A stretch of 64,000 bases of DNA from Gymnogyps californianus (Eukaryota; Chordata; Aves; Accipitriformes; Cathartidae): contig NC_059500.1 in assembly GCF_018139145.2 (NCBI RefSeq), positions 34,949,437-35,013,436 of the forward strand. The letters are read 5' to 3'. The number at the start of each line of letters is the position of its first letter. Within the stretch, counting starts at the first letter, position 1. A program made the position numbers and the translations under genes. Positions 12,746-25,200 of this stretch are shown in pieces. The notes below the pieces were generated by a model. The model was not told where the DNA came from and did not search any database. It was given only the letters and a program-made list of their open reading frames with translations.

Positions 12746-12838
12746 GTCCATCTGGTCCAATCCCCCTGCTCAGCTCAAGCAGGTTGGACCAGAGCAGCTC
12801 CAAAGGACTCTTCTAACCTTAGCCCTTCTGTGATGATG

Positions 12839-15145
12839 CACACAGGTGAGTTTAAGAAATGGGGTTCTGTGGATGCTAAGACAAAGAAGATAGGTAGGAA
12901 TATAGGGGAGTCTCTTGAAAGTACATGATTTTGGTGCAGGTCAAGGGCTCCCTGGGGGGGTGGGCAGGTGTCCACTGATATTTTTTCTAAGTAGCACTTC
13001 CGTGTATTACTATTTCCAGGGCAATCATGTTCTTGCATAGTAGCACTCTACAGGGGTTTTGCTGGCTATCCCCAAGCTCAAGGGTGGATACGTGGCAATA
13101 CGGGCTGATCACAAAATGGGTGCGTAGGAGGTGGGAACATCAGGAAACGCTTTTACTGTGAGCGTGACCGAGCACTGGCACTTCCAAAAACAAGTCATAT
13201 TTGAAAATGATCATATCCCTACAAGGTGAAGTTTTTTGAATGGGATTCTATTTAGCCGTGGATAAATCAGAAATACCGAGATGATAAATAGAGCAAAGAA
13301 GCAGGCAAGAAAAAACAGGGAGCAAAGAAAGCTTTTAAAGATTCCGGTGACTGGAGGTAAAATCTAAAACCTTTCAGCTGATGGCTGACAGCTGCAACGG
13401 AGTAAGCACAAGTCTCTTCTGCCTTCATCACCATACCTATTTATAAGCTAAACAACAGAACCTTTGTCAGACTGTCTCTGATGATGTAGGGTATTGACCA
13501 TCATGCAGGCACCAGGGCACTCTTTTGGTGACTTTTCACCATGCTAGTGAAAAATACCTTTACCTAAGGCTGGAAACAAAGCCACTCCAACACAGAAGAA
13601 GAGTAGGAAAGGGAAAAGGGACCTTTTGTCCTTCTGCTGAAGCAGATTCTCTATGTGACCTCGCTTCTTACAACTATTGCAGGCGTTATGGCCGGAACGA
13701 CACTCAGTGCTCCTAAAGGCTGGCAGCAACAATAATTCCCGGCAGTAGATGGGCTGCTTTAAACCATTTCAGCCTTGCTTACAATACTGCTTTCATAAAC
13801 TAGCCAACACCATGAGCTGTGCCTCGTGTTTCTTATTATTCTTTAAGGATATGACACAGGACGTCAAAGCTAGCCCTGCCACTGTCCATATATGTGCTCT
13901 GAACAAATACAAGATTTCGGCTTTCTGTACCATCAAGCTGACACACAGGAACAGTAAATTCACCTAGAGGAGGCAGGGTGAAAATTTCACTTTAAGTAAT
14001 AATGACTTTTACTTGTTCAGATTGGTCTAGCCTTTGCAAATTGCAATCTAATTTTCAAAATTTTAAGCAGAGGAAAAAATACGATAGCGATCAGTGCTAT
14101 AGTGTTTCATAAAATCAGAGTACAATAGGATAACCATCTACACACGGCTGTCTTTCCCCTTCTCCTGTTAACAGAGTTGGAAAAAAAAAAAACCCCTAAA
14201 TTTCCTATAAGGAGAGCAAATGCAGCGTGTCATACAAAGAACGCACAGCCCAAATAACGGTCCTTGAAATGAAGAATTAAAATGAGACACGAAAGTACTG
14301 AGGGGTTTGGTATTATAAATAGAATTGTTGCACTTCCCAGGATGAAGAGCAAGATTCCTAACAACAAACAAAAATACCCACTACCAAGAAAATAACTACA
14401 CCTGTTGGGAAGGAGACTGTGCTTAGTGTTCCAGGCCCACCCTCCGATAAGCGTAATTTTTCAATGTACGCACAATATTCTCATATGTCTTCTAATTACC
14501 ACTTCTGCCTCTTGCCTGTGCATTAATATGAAGTGACAACGGTATGTTAATGCAGGAAAACAAACACTCTTGAAGCTATCCCTCTGCCATTCATTTAGCA
14601 GAGGCTTTGTTTTGCTTCTAGAGGACAGAATTTTTGAAGGGAAGTTTGTTTTTTCCCCTCTTCTTTCCTCAGATAAGCATGCAAAATACAGTAATGGAGT
14701 CCTCCTTTAGAAGTGCCGTACACTGTTTTTGAGCATTGTCAGTTCTGCACTTGTGCAGAAATGGCCAGGAATACTTAAAAGAGCTAATGCTATTATGATA
14801 GCTACTGCTGAGCAGAAACGGAAGGAGTATAAATGGAGACACACAGAGGGGGAGCAGGTCCTTTTGGCTAGGTTAAGAATTGCTTTGCCATCCTAGTGCT
14901 CCGTTTGCAATAGGGAATGTTTAAATTGGGCCTCTGTTTAGAAGAGGGGTAAGGAGAGAGAAGGAAAACCGTAGGAACAACCTTTGAACTTCAGTTCTTT
15001 AGTTCCTCAGAATTTAAATTCAAATCCAGCATTTGGAATAAGCCCACTATGGAGTTTGTGACAAAGTACAGAAAAATGGATGGAAGCTGTGATCTTGACC
15101 TAGAATTTGAATACTGGATTTCATCGGGACTTGTTGAATTAAATC
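12839..15145. other. Non-CR1 part of the left arm
   Basis: About 2.3 kb between the CR1 3' end and the inner edge of the arm. It looks like ordinary low-copy DNA with no gene recognised. It includes a small CR1 scrap (13134-13181) and a short minus-strand frame with a CX2CX4H motif (13544-13732). Its only other copy in the window is the inverted one at 37396-39702. It shows that the duplication carried non-repetitive flanking DNA as well as CR1. Confidence 0.8.
13134..13181 (+). repeat. Isolated ~48-bp scrap of CR1 3' region
   Basis: This stretch repeats, with several mismatches, the CR1 segment at about 12611-12660 (gaaac...ttttactgtgag...gagcactggcac). It keeps CG dinucleotides where the larger copy has decayed forms. 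It lacks both a CR1 3' tail and any longer 5' part, so it is not a normal truncated insertion. It lies directly after a segment (13103-13131) that recurs at the inner edge of the left arm. Confidence 0.7.
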
Positions 15146-18100
15146 CAGGCTGATCACAAAATGGGTATGTAGAAGGCAGCTCCAAGTGTCTTTCTAAGTT
15201 AAAGGAAATTTTTTGGTTTCCTACATATGTCAACTAAAATTTCTCATCTTGCTATCTTGAAAATGAACAGCCTATGCTATTCTTGCTTTGTAAAATACTT
15301 CATAATAGTTATTCATGCACATGTGCACAGAGACACACGCAAGTCTACTGCAAAATTTTCAGCTGAGGTCCCCTCAGCCAATGAATGTTAGAGGCGCCTT
15401 GGGGAACAAAGGTGTATGTTGGCTTTCTGTTACCAGGGTTTGCAGCTCTGCTGCACAGCTGGAGCTCCAGCTACGGCAGCAATGGCCACATTGTGCGTCA
15501 AGTTCTGGTCTAGTTTGAATGGTTATTAGGCTTCCTGCTCTTCAGAATATGAATACAGGCATGTTTCATTGATAAAAAATTATTGTACTGTTGATTCTAA
15601 GGAAATGGTTCAGTGGTTAATCAATCAAATTGTGGTAACTTATTCCCATGCATGATGATTGTATGTGATAGTCTCTCTGATGTTTTAGCTGCTCATAACA
15701 AGGTTTTCCTCTCCTTCTGTTGTACAATTGGGCAGTTTCCTTACTGTCTTTTTGTAAGAGCATCAGAAACATAGAAATTATAGAGAATCCAATTATTTTT
15801 TTAAAGAAGTGAACTGAATCTTGGAGATCATAAATGTTACATTTTTTTATCTGTAGCTTTATGAGATAACACCCAGCACTACTGTGGAACAGAAACAAGG
15901 GCCTTCTCCACTCTAAGTTTGTTACCCAACATATTAAAATCCCTTTTGATCATTACTTAATTTCATAATTTCCAGAAGCTATAGGTTTTAGTTTACAAAT
16001 AACCATTTACCTGTATTTTTTTCCTTCACACTTCATCAGTGCAGAAACCCACCTTCTATGCCATTACAAATCTCTTTTCTGAGAATGCATTTAACCATTT
16101 TTAGACACATCTTATATTTAATTTTAAATAGACCATAATTTTTAAAGATGATGAATGATTTTAAAGGCTCTATTTTTTACATATTCAGTGGGATTGAAAC
16201 CCACATTTAAAGCAATAACATGTTTTAGGGTATCTGATTTTTGATGCCCGACATTTTGAGGCACCCTGGAGCACAGCTCACTTCTGAAAATTGACGTGGA
16301 CAATCTAAATTTAAGGGGTTTATTGGTGGTTTTTTGTATTTAGTAGTGCTTTGGTTACTTAAAGTAATTTATGTGTTTATCATCAAGAGTGTAATTTTTT
16401 TTCATTCCCTTAAAAGACTGCATAAAATTCCTGCAATTACTAACAACAGCTGAAAGTCCTTTATTACTCTCTTGTGATCTTATCATGGAATATTAAAGTG
16501 ATTTTCTAGTATTCTTTCTGCTGTGGTTCTTGTAATTTCTGCAATGCACAATAAGGTAAGTAATTAGCTTATGACCTTCTTTAGGCAACTGCTCATTTTT
16601 GAGGTTAATAGAATCCATTTTGAGTCACTTATGAAAGCTCTGCATATGCTTTGGCTTTTCTCATACACTTTTTACAGTCCCATGGCAAGGCAGTGCATTT
16701 AGAAGGAATGACTGCTTCTTTTCTTTTCATAATAAATATGAATAATACAGATATGTTAAGGAAACATAAGCAGCTACTAGAGAAGACAATCATCAGCAAA
16801 CGGGAGCTGTAACAAATCACCAAATGAATGAATGGGAATGAATGAAAAGATAAATCCAGTTTAAGCAATTCAGCCAATGTCCTACAGGAAAAGTTCTGGC
16901 CAGTTTCTACCTGTTTGCTGGAAGGCTCCAAGGATTGTCTTATGAATATGGCATTTTGCTTCATTCTGGGGAAAAAATGTTGGACAGCAGACTGCAGTCT
17001 TTTAAACTTAGTCTGTTGGATGACGCTAATAAATATTGATAGTCTTACATTTCTTAGAAATTGGTAACTGGCTCATCTATTTCTCCTTTGAAAAGTGGAA
17101 GAAATAAAAGTGTAAGTATCTCTGCACACCAGTCCTAGGGCTGACGATTCCAAAGTCTATGAAGCACAGACCATCTCCAAACAGAGAGAAACTCTAAGGA
17201 ACCTAAATACTCTATGGAGTTTCTGGGTTTTAATCTAGTGTAATTCTTATATAGTAGTAAAAATATTAATATAATAGCAAGCAGAAAGATCTTTTCTGAT
17301 TCAAGTTTCCAAAGAGATGTGCATGCATTGAGTTTCAGGTGTATTTTATGTGAGCCAGTAATGAATTTTCAAAGTTTGATATTAAATTGTTTTTCAAATC
17401 TTCTTTTCTTTCCTTACCTATAGCTCATGCTTTTTTGACAGAGAAGTAAAGTCATTCTACAAAATGGTTAAGTACTTGCTGTGGGATAAGTGGTACCTCT
17501 CTAGGCTATGACTCTTTACAGCTTATATACTGAGCATGTTTTCCTCACTTTTTCCATTGTCCTCTTCATGCTCTTCATCACCACTTTTTGTTGTCTTCCA
17601 TATCCTGATTTTAATCCTTCCTTTCATATCTGCTCAGTTTCCAGTGTCTCTCTCCTCATTCCCAAAGCCACATCATTATTTACTCTCCTGTGTCTATATC
17701 AATATTTCCATTCCTTTTCCAAGCTCTTTTTCTCTGTTGTTGTTGTTGTTTTGCTGTCTTCCCACTTGCTTTTCTCTTTCTTATTCTCTTAGTAGCCCTG
17801 TCGTCTTTTCAAAGTGCTAAGGGCCCTTTTCTGGGGCTTTTCTTTTTTCAGGACAGAGTATATAGTCATGGACAGATATGAATCTGTTTGGAGGCTATGT
17901 GCATGCTTCCTCAGGAGGCAAGCTATAAATTCTTATAAGCTCAATTCCTTCATTACGTAGATGATTTTTGCCTCCTGTCAGTGTCATTATAAACATTATG
18001 ATAAAATCCAGCAACAATCTTTGTTCAGAGATTCAGCTGAATCCCCTGCAGTTTTTGAGTCATATGCCCTGACAGAGAAAAACAAATTTCAAATTTTGCA

Positions 18101-21100
18101 GTGCCCTTCAAAAAACAAGACCACATTGAAATTCATGAGCTTCAAGATGTCAGTAATGGGTAAAATAAAGCCACATAATTATAAAATGGAATCTCTGGTT
18201 TTGTGTACAGAAATATTCCTCCTGACTTCCAGGTTACATCTGTTCACCTTAGCCATTTATTCCTGTCACTTGATGAATTGCCATGTCAATGTTGCTTATT
18301 AAAATCAGACTGTCACCCCTCTGGGATCTTTACCAGTAGCAGCTAAAAATGATGCAACAGATTTAGTTAATGAAGTGACATTTTAAGGCAATCACTATTA
18401 GTAGAATAACAAGTAAACCCACTGCTAGAGTTTGGAAGAAATTTGCAGAGGCTAGTGCAAGTTCAAAGTGAGAGAAGTCTATACTGCAAAACTGAGTAAA
18501 TGAGATACAGCAGGGAGGTTAATATTGGAATACTGGATTTCTTTTTAAAATTGTCTGTCCAAAATTAATTGCTCCTGATACTGTACAAATGGCTCAAGCA
18601 TCTCCTATATATTCATTCAATGCATTAATTAAATAAATATTCTGTAGGCAGGAGAGAATCACTTTGCTCTTGGATGTATCATTGAGCCCTGTACGATAGT
18701 GATTGTAGTTTGAAACACCCAAAGTATGTTCTACTGCTCCTTCTGAACTTGACAAAAAATTCTCTTTATAAATTAAAGGCATATGCATTTTAGTGAGATA
18801 ATTGTACCTAATATAAGTAGCAAAGCCTTCAGTTTCATTTTCACTATACTTACTTTCTCAGCCAGAATTCATTCAGATGTTTCTGTATTTTTCTATCACA
18901 TACGGCTTTTTGTTGTCACTAAGTTTCCCAGGAACTGTCTTTCTAAGTACTGCAAAAACTGAATCATGATAATCCAGTTTTATTTTAAAATACAACCAAT
19001 AGTCACACTGCAAACTCTGATTGGCAGGGAAGTTAAGATTTAAAAAAATTGCCACTATAAATTGCCATGTAGTTACTGTCCTATCAGAGTGACAAATTGT
19101 GTATGTCAGATAAACAAGAGATTTATCTCTTCATGTCTGCTTAGTACTAGTGCCTAGCTGTTATGATGATTGGTACCATGGGAGTCTGAGCACGAGCATT
19201 GTTCTAGCTATCTCGCAGTCATGTTGTTCCATTTGTATTCTTCTCAAAGTAAGGATAGTTTGTCATCCAGGCTCCTATGGTGTGCTGGTAAGTTTGTACT
19301 GGAATTTGATGGGCCTGAGAGTACCAGTGCTTGTGCCTAACAAGATCCTTTTTTAAAAAGAATATTCCAGCCTCTAGATGGGTAGTACCACAGTAGGTGG
19401 GGTTTGCTGTAATAAAGGTCCATGCCCATATGGGAACTGTAATAGCTGACTAGTTTCTGCTTTTCTGTGTTAAAGAGTAATATAAAACTGTGGATGATTG
19501 AGATTTGTGCTTCTCCCATTATCCTGTCCTGGCAACATTCAGGATTTTTGCAGGAGAGGAGAACACACAAGAACAGAACCCGCAAATCTAGAACAAGAGT
19601 AGGCAGTGGCATGTGGTAAATTAGGCCAGAAGAAAGCTCATCTACATGTCACAAATGAGGTGGATGAAAGCTGTATGGGGACATTAGTGGTAGGTTTCCT
19701 GTTTATCTGCATTTTTCTGAACCATACCACGAGATATGGCAGGAAGGAGCTTGATAAAAAAACGTATGTTTTTCAGGCACCAAACATTTCTCTTTCTTTG
19801 ATTTTGGTTGCAATATGATCCCTGAATCCTTGGTAATAAGATGAGAAGGTGTTTCTAGACTGCCAAGGAAAGAGCTATTTGCTTCTTTTGTAATCTTTCT
19901 CCTCCTGGAGATCGTTGCAAAGCTTTATGTTTGTATGGACAGGCCTGTGGCAACCATTAGCCCCCAGCACACTGTGTGTGGTGGAAAGGGGGTGCAAGCT
20001 CTGTGTCTCCAACGTGTGCTCCCTTCCATGTCTAGATGGACTGCTTTTATCTTCCCTCCCTGATATGCTGTAAAGGGAAGGATCTATCCTGGGGGCTGGA
20101 AAGGAAGTTTTCTTTTTAGAGACAGCAATGCTATGTGGGAAGAGTTTTCCAGCCATATCCACAGGCAGGCAAGAGGTAGGGAGATGATGTTCTGGTTGTG
20201 GTGATATTGCCATAAATAGTGATGATCCAGTCTCTTGCAAAACAAGATAGCAATTCAAAAGGAAGCATCTCCCAAGAGCTAGTGGAAGAAAGTTAGGGCT
20301 CCTCATGACTAGTACTGCAAGGAAACAACCCTCTGTATGGGCCTTGTCCATGCAGGGAGGGCAAGTTTCCCAAGGGTAAGCTCAGAGCCAGATGTGATAA
20401 CGCTTGGGGCTATGAAAAACCTTTGCCTCATAGAAATAATTAAAGAAGAATCATGGCCACATTGACTAAGATGTAGTCAGTCATTCCTGAATGAGTTAAG
20501 TTCATAAACTTCTCACCTAATTAAAGCATAGTCCTTATCTTCTTTCACATGTCTGAAACACTATTATTTTCTTGCTGATTACCTGAGAAATTGTATTGCA
20601 AGGACAGTGGAGAAAAAGTCAAATGACATGATGTGATAAGTCATTGCTCAGAATAACGCCCTTCCTTGCAGTGGTTTCGTATGGAGGGAAGCACAGCCTG
20701 ACAGGGCGAGCGCTGAGGCATTAACGAACGGAGAACCGAAATTACTCACATGCTCATGCCAGTGACAGATAATAAAAGACCCTAAGCAGTGCTGAATTTA
20801 GCACTTCATAATGTCTACAATTTATAGCAGTTTAACATTTCAATCATTTCTGCATATTAGGCTTTATTTTTCAAGCTGGCAGGACTCATTACATCTTTGA
20901 CCTTTCACAAGGCATAAACAACAAAAAAGGTTCTCCCTCACACTAGGCCTCAAAAACCAAAGCCTATGGACGCAGGCCAAAACCCACTGAAGACAGTTTT
21001 CCCACTTAACTTAAAAGCAAATTTTGTTCTCATTTCACTCGCACAATAGGACAATTCCATTGGCATCAAGATTTGGTCCGAATCAGCTCTGAATAAAGCC

Positions 21101-21677
21101 TTTTAGCATGGGCCTAATTGCTATTGTTGTGACTGAGAGGAACCTGACCCCAGCTCAGGGCTTGCCCCTCGACATTGGAATTGGTTTGCTACTGATTTGT
21201 CCAGATTGATCTATGCATTTTAATGTAGAACATTAATGTATTTAACTAAACTTGAGAGCAAAAGCAAAAGTGATACAGAAAGCATCTGGTGATAAAGCAG
21301 GGTGGGTCTTGCTGAGCCAGGGCTTTGAGGGAGCATCTCAGTGAAAGCCTGTACTGACTCGTCACCGTCAGCACACCAAGCCGTGGAAAGAGATCTCTAT
21401 AGATCAGATGTACAAGGAGCCAAAACTAAACCAACAAACTTCTGCAGTAAAGCAACCTTCATCTTATGGTTAAAGCAAAACAAAAGGATCTGAAAACAAT
21501 TCTGTCTTCTGTATCCAGGTCCCAGGCCAGGCTGCAAATGCTACAGTCCCTCAAGAAAAAAACCTATTTCATTTTCCTCATTACCTCTGATTTTGGAATT
21601 CAGAAATGCACACATTAAATAAATACATGGGTTTTTTTCTCCTCAGCTGACCTGTTGCACTGGTCAGGACAACCTGT
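15146..21677. other. First part of the 22-kb spacer, AT-rich non-coding DNA
   Basis: No gene, LINE or LTR is visible. Pyrimidine-rich sequence at 17500-17820, including a GTT run near 17740, produces long phenylalanine- and serine-rich chance frames. A small CpG cluster lies at 20707-20738. Otherwise the stretch is unremarkable unique-looking DNA between the two inverted arms. Confidence 0.55.
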
Positions 21678-22259
21678 TGTCCTGGTTTCGGCTAGGACAG
21701 AGTTAATTTTCTTTCTAGCAGCTGGTATAGTGCTGTGTTTTGGATTTAGTAGGAAAATAATGTTGATAACACACTGATGTTTTTAGTTGTTGCTAAGTAG
21801 TGTTTATACTAAGTCAAGGATTTTTCAGCTTCTCGTGCCCAGCCAGCAAGAAGGCTGTAGGGGTACAAGAAGCTGGGAGGGGGCACCGCCAGGACAGCTG
21901 ACCCAAACTGGCCAAAGAGCTATTCCATACCATATGACATCATGCCCAGTATATAAACTGGGGGAGCTGGCTGGGAGGGGGGATCGCGGCTCGGGAACTA
22001 ACTGGGCATTGGTCAGCGAGTGGTGAGCAATTGCATTGTGCACCACTTGCTTTGTATAGTTTAATTCTTTTAGTATTACTATTGTCATATTATTATTATC
22101 ATTATCATTGTTTTTCATTCCTTTCTGTCCTATTAAACTGTCTTTATCTCAACTCACGAGGTTTTTTTTTCCTGATTCTCTCCCCCATCCCAGGGGTGGG
22201 GGGGCAGTGAGCGAGCAGCTGCATGGTGCTTAGCTGCTGGCTGGGGTTAAACCACGACA
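21678..22259 (+). mobile_element. Solo LTR of an avian endogenous retrovirus (copy 1)
   Basis: The element begins TGTCCTGGTTTCGGCT and ends ACCACGACA, giving the TG...CA ends of a retroviral LTR, and is 582 bp. It is similar along its whole length to the LTR at 51977-52556 in the same orientation. A TATATAAA box sits at 21950-21957 and an ATTAAA polyadenylation signal at 22132-22137, as expected for U3 and R. No gag, pol or env sequence adjoins it, so it is a solo LTR left by recombination. The flanks ACCTGT and CACTGT hint at a decayed target duplication, but I do not count this as proven. Confidence 0.82.
21950..21957 (+). promoter_or_regulatory. TATA box of solo LTR copy 1
   Basis: TATATAAA lies mid-LTR, about 180 bp upstream of the ATTAAA signal, the arrangement expected for a retroviral promoter and polyadenylation site. 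Whether it is active cannot be judged from sequence. Confidence 0.5.
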
Positions 22260-25200
22260 CACTGTAAAGTGTCTGTTCAATGCACAGGTTAACCTTGTAA
22301 CCCACACAATTTTTTAAATGTTGATTTTGCAGCATGAAAGGAAAAAAAAAACAGTTTGCAAATTCAGCTTTGAAATAGGAAGACTGCTGCAGAGTACAGC
22401 TATTGTTTTTGACCCAGTTTCAGTCCGATTAAAAGTTTCCATGTAGGCATGATCTAATTGCTCTTCTCTGGTACTTCAGAGTAACACTATAGGCAGCCAA
22501 GAAGGAAAAGCTGTGCTTCACTTCTCAGCCAGAGCATGAAAAAGAGGAGTTAGGAAAGTCTCCTATGAAAAAATAATAGTCCTTTGTGTAAAGAAGTAGG
22601 AGTTCCTCATTCTCATTTTAGTTGCACAGATCTTCGTGACACCTTGCAAGGAAATTTGGGGCCCATAAAGGAGTTTATGCCTTCTTTCTATACATGTACT
22701 CACAGGAATGAGTCTGAGGTAGAGGTTGCCAGACAATGCAAACCACTGCCTAATGCCTTTCCTTGAATTCACATGTGTTTTCTCCTGAAGTGGGTCAAAG
22801 CAGACTTGAGTATTAGCAAGGGCTGGCCTGGTGAGGCTCTCTTAAATGCTGGGGGTTTTCTACATAGTATGTTCATAACTGAGAATCTCCTAGAAGCAGC
22901 AGGTCTTTGGCAAACTATTTGTACAATGGAAAATACTTCTTAAAAGCACCAATGATAAAAGCTTTTCTCCTCATTGATATGTGCTGTGGGACTCTGGATA
23001 TAGGAATGGGCCTTTGGATAGCTTAGCCGCATACCCCTTCCCCCACTTTCTAGGCAGAATTCAATCAATTTATGCTATTAAAACAAGTGGTGCAGATCTG
23101 AAATATGAATATCACGTTACTGAAAAGAGAGACAAATTGTTATAAGTAATCTTGTTTTCAGAATGCATTTGGTTTCATTTTTAAACCCTGGAGCTACTTT
23201 CAGGAAAATGGACGTTCTGACAAATGATGTTGTACCTGCAGGAAAACTCATTAATTGATGACACCCTGTGTGTGTTCCTGTCTTCCCAGGCCTCATGTTG
23301 AAGAGCTTTGCTTGTTTCACAAACATACCACTTCAGACTGATTGGATGCCCAAAGAGAGCGCGCGTCATTGTGCTTTCAGGTTTGACATTGATGGATTGA
23401 AGAAGTCGGGAAAAAACGGTCAGATGCAGCAGGTACCACCAAAGTATTCATGGCTGCCAGGAACCAAACTGCTCAGAAGTCAGATGATTTGGGGGATGGG
23501 GGTGGGGAGGCAGGGAGGTGGAGGGTGTCTGTGAGAGGGGGGAAATTACATGGCAAAGGTCTTTCAGCTGTGCGTTCCTAGCTCAGAGAATCTGGTATGC
23601 CGCCCTTTATCCAGATGCAAGAAATAGCGTTGTGTTCTTTGTTCACATAGTAGCTACCCAGAAGACCATATTCAACAGAAGACTATAGAATAACAATATA
23701 TGAAAGCTAATAGAAATAGTATATTATTCTGCCAGGGCCCAGGCCTGTCCGTATTTCCACAGGTGGAAAAAAATCAGCTACAGAGTTCCCAGTTGTCCTC
23801 CAAAAAGCCTACATAATTGTCTTTTTCATGGGTTAGAAAAAAGTCTACAGAGTTTTGCTATTGTGTCATTATCTCTGTAATCACTCAAAACATACCATTT
23901 TGTAACATAAAGCTTTGAATGCAGTTAACATACACCCCCCCCACCCCCACCCCCAATTTACTTTTTTTTCCTGCATCTTGTAGCTGCTACTGAAATTTAC
24001 AGGACTCTCTGGGGCACAGTAGGGTGCATCCCTTTATGGTCTACTCAGGTGACGTGAAAAAATGGCTAGATATTTGGATATGTAGAAAAGACCACTACAT
24101 CCTGAGAAACATTTTCTTAATGCTATTTACCATAGCACGAAGAATGTTTCTCATTAACTTGTACACCCCACCGTGTGGGGGCATACAAACTAATGCATTG
24201 AGAACAGACTGAGGATAAGGTGCAGAAAAGCTGATGTCTGTCAGGATGTAAGAACATCCTTCCAGTATTCTCTGGCTGCATCTCAGTGAAGTATAGCAAC
24301 TGTATTGTGTTTGCCAACTGCTGGCCAGACATTTGAGTAGACTCATTGGATAACCAGTGTCTGGAATAAGTAGGTCAGAAGAGTTGCCTAGGTGTAATTT
24401 GGACAGAATTTTTCCAGTGCACGCATACAGATTTGATCTGATGTAGGGAATAATTTCTGCCTGTAGTTCATGTGCCAGAGGAATCACCCTATAGCTATAT
24501 CAGCAATAACGCAGCTGTAACTGCTGTCAATGATGTGAAGAACTCTTATAAACGGCTTGCAAAATCTAAACCTGTTGAGATAGTGCTGTCCCATTTTCAC
24601 CTTCTGAATTGCCTCAGAAATCCAGCAAATTTGACAAACACATTTTGTTGCACAAATACCCTTGTACAAGTTTGGTCCAGGGAAATACTTCTGTAACGCT
24701 CCACAACCTGTTGAGTATTTGATCATAGACTCTTACAGGCGTATCAGCTGTACCTGGTATAGTTTATCATGACACACAACGCAGCTAGTCTTTAAGTTCT
24801 TAGTGCATTAAGGAACTAAAACCTTACACAGCCAAAAAGCAAAAGCTTGTGACATTTAAGAAGGTCATAATCTAAATCCTTATGTACAATAGGTAGGCTT
24901 CTGGTACTATACACTTGGAGACTTTGAGTCCCTAGAAGGGTAGCTCACATCCCAAGGAGGGATCCACACAGACATAATCAAAAAGAGACAGTTGTACATG
25001 AAGCTCCCAGTTTTGCTTAAGAACATTTCACTAGCTGCCTTCCTACTCCTTTCTTCCAGGCACTGCATCACCTAATTAAATCCAGATAGAACATAGCTTC
25101 ATTCTTTATCTGTTTTACAGAACAGATCCAAGCACCCTATAATAAGAGGAATTATTTTCCAGTATTTTCTTTAAAGCTTCTTTTCATTCCGTGGTACTCA

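Larger units (their letters stand above)
8440..12838 (+). mobile_element. Near full-length degenerate CR1 LINE
   Basis: GC content rises abruptly at about 8440. From there to about 12838 the order of parts matches an avian CR1 non-LTR retrotransposon: a short 5' leader, ORF1 (coiled coil, then GDSL/SGNH-type domain), ORF2 (endonuclease, then reverse transcriptase), and a 3' end finishing with a TTCTGTGATGATG-like tail. The length of about 4.4 kb is close to the family's full length of roughly 4.5 kb, which is unusual because most avian CR1 copies are severely 5'-truncated. Frameshifts and stop codons interrupt both reading frames, so it cannot move on its own. From 10487 onward it lies in the left arm of the inverted duplication. 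The 5' boundary is an estimate from composition; the 3' boundary is inferred from the tail. Confidence 0.88.
10487..15145 (+). repeat. Left arm of a 4,659-bp inverted duplication
   Basis: This interval matches the reverse complement of 37396-42054 almost base for base. Reading the two side by side I found four differences: A/T at 10902 versus 41639; four versus five G at 12407-12410 versus 40130-40134; seven versus six G at 12954-12960 versus 39581-39586; and C versus A at 14193 (T at 38348). Both arms are 4,659 bp. The outer edge lies inside CR1 ORF2; the inner edge lies in non-CR1 sequence just before a 19-bp motif that also occurs inside the arm. Very high identity means the copy is recent, is kept alike by gene conversion, or is an assembly artefact. 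Confidence 0.93.

Noticed and set aside
17508..17881. Overlapping 94-codon plus-strand frames resembling membrane proteins
   Set aside because: The hydrophobic character comes from pyrimidine-rich sequence including a GTT run; three overlapping frames look alike, which is the mark of composition, not coding.
19875..20351. A 158-codon minus-strand open frame as a gene
   Set aside because: No domain or compositional sign of coding; length is within chance for this amount of sequence.
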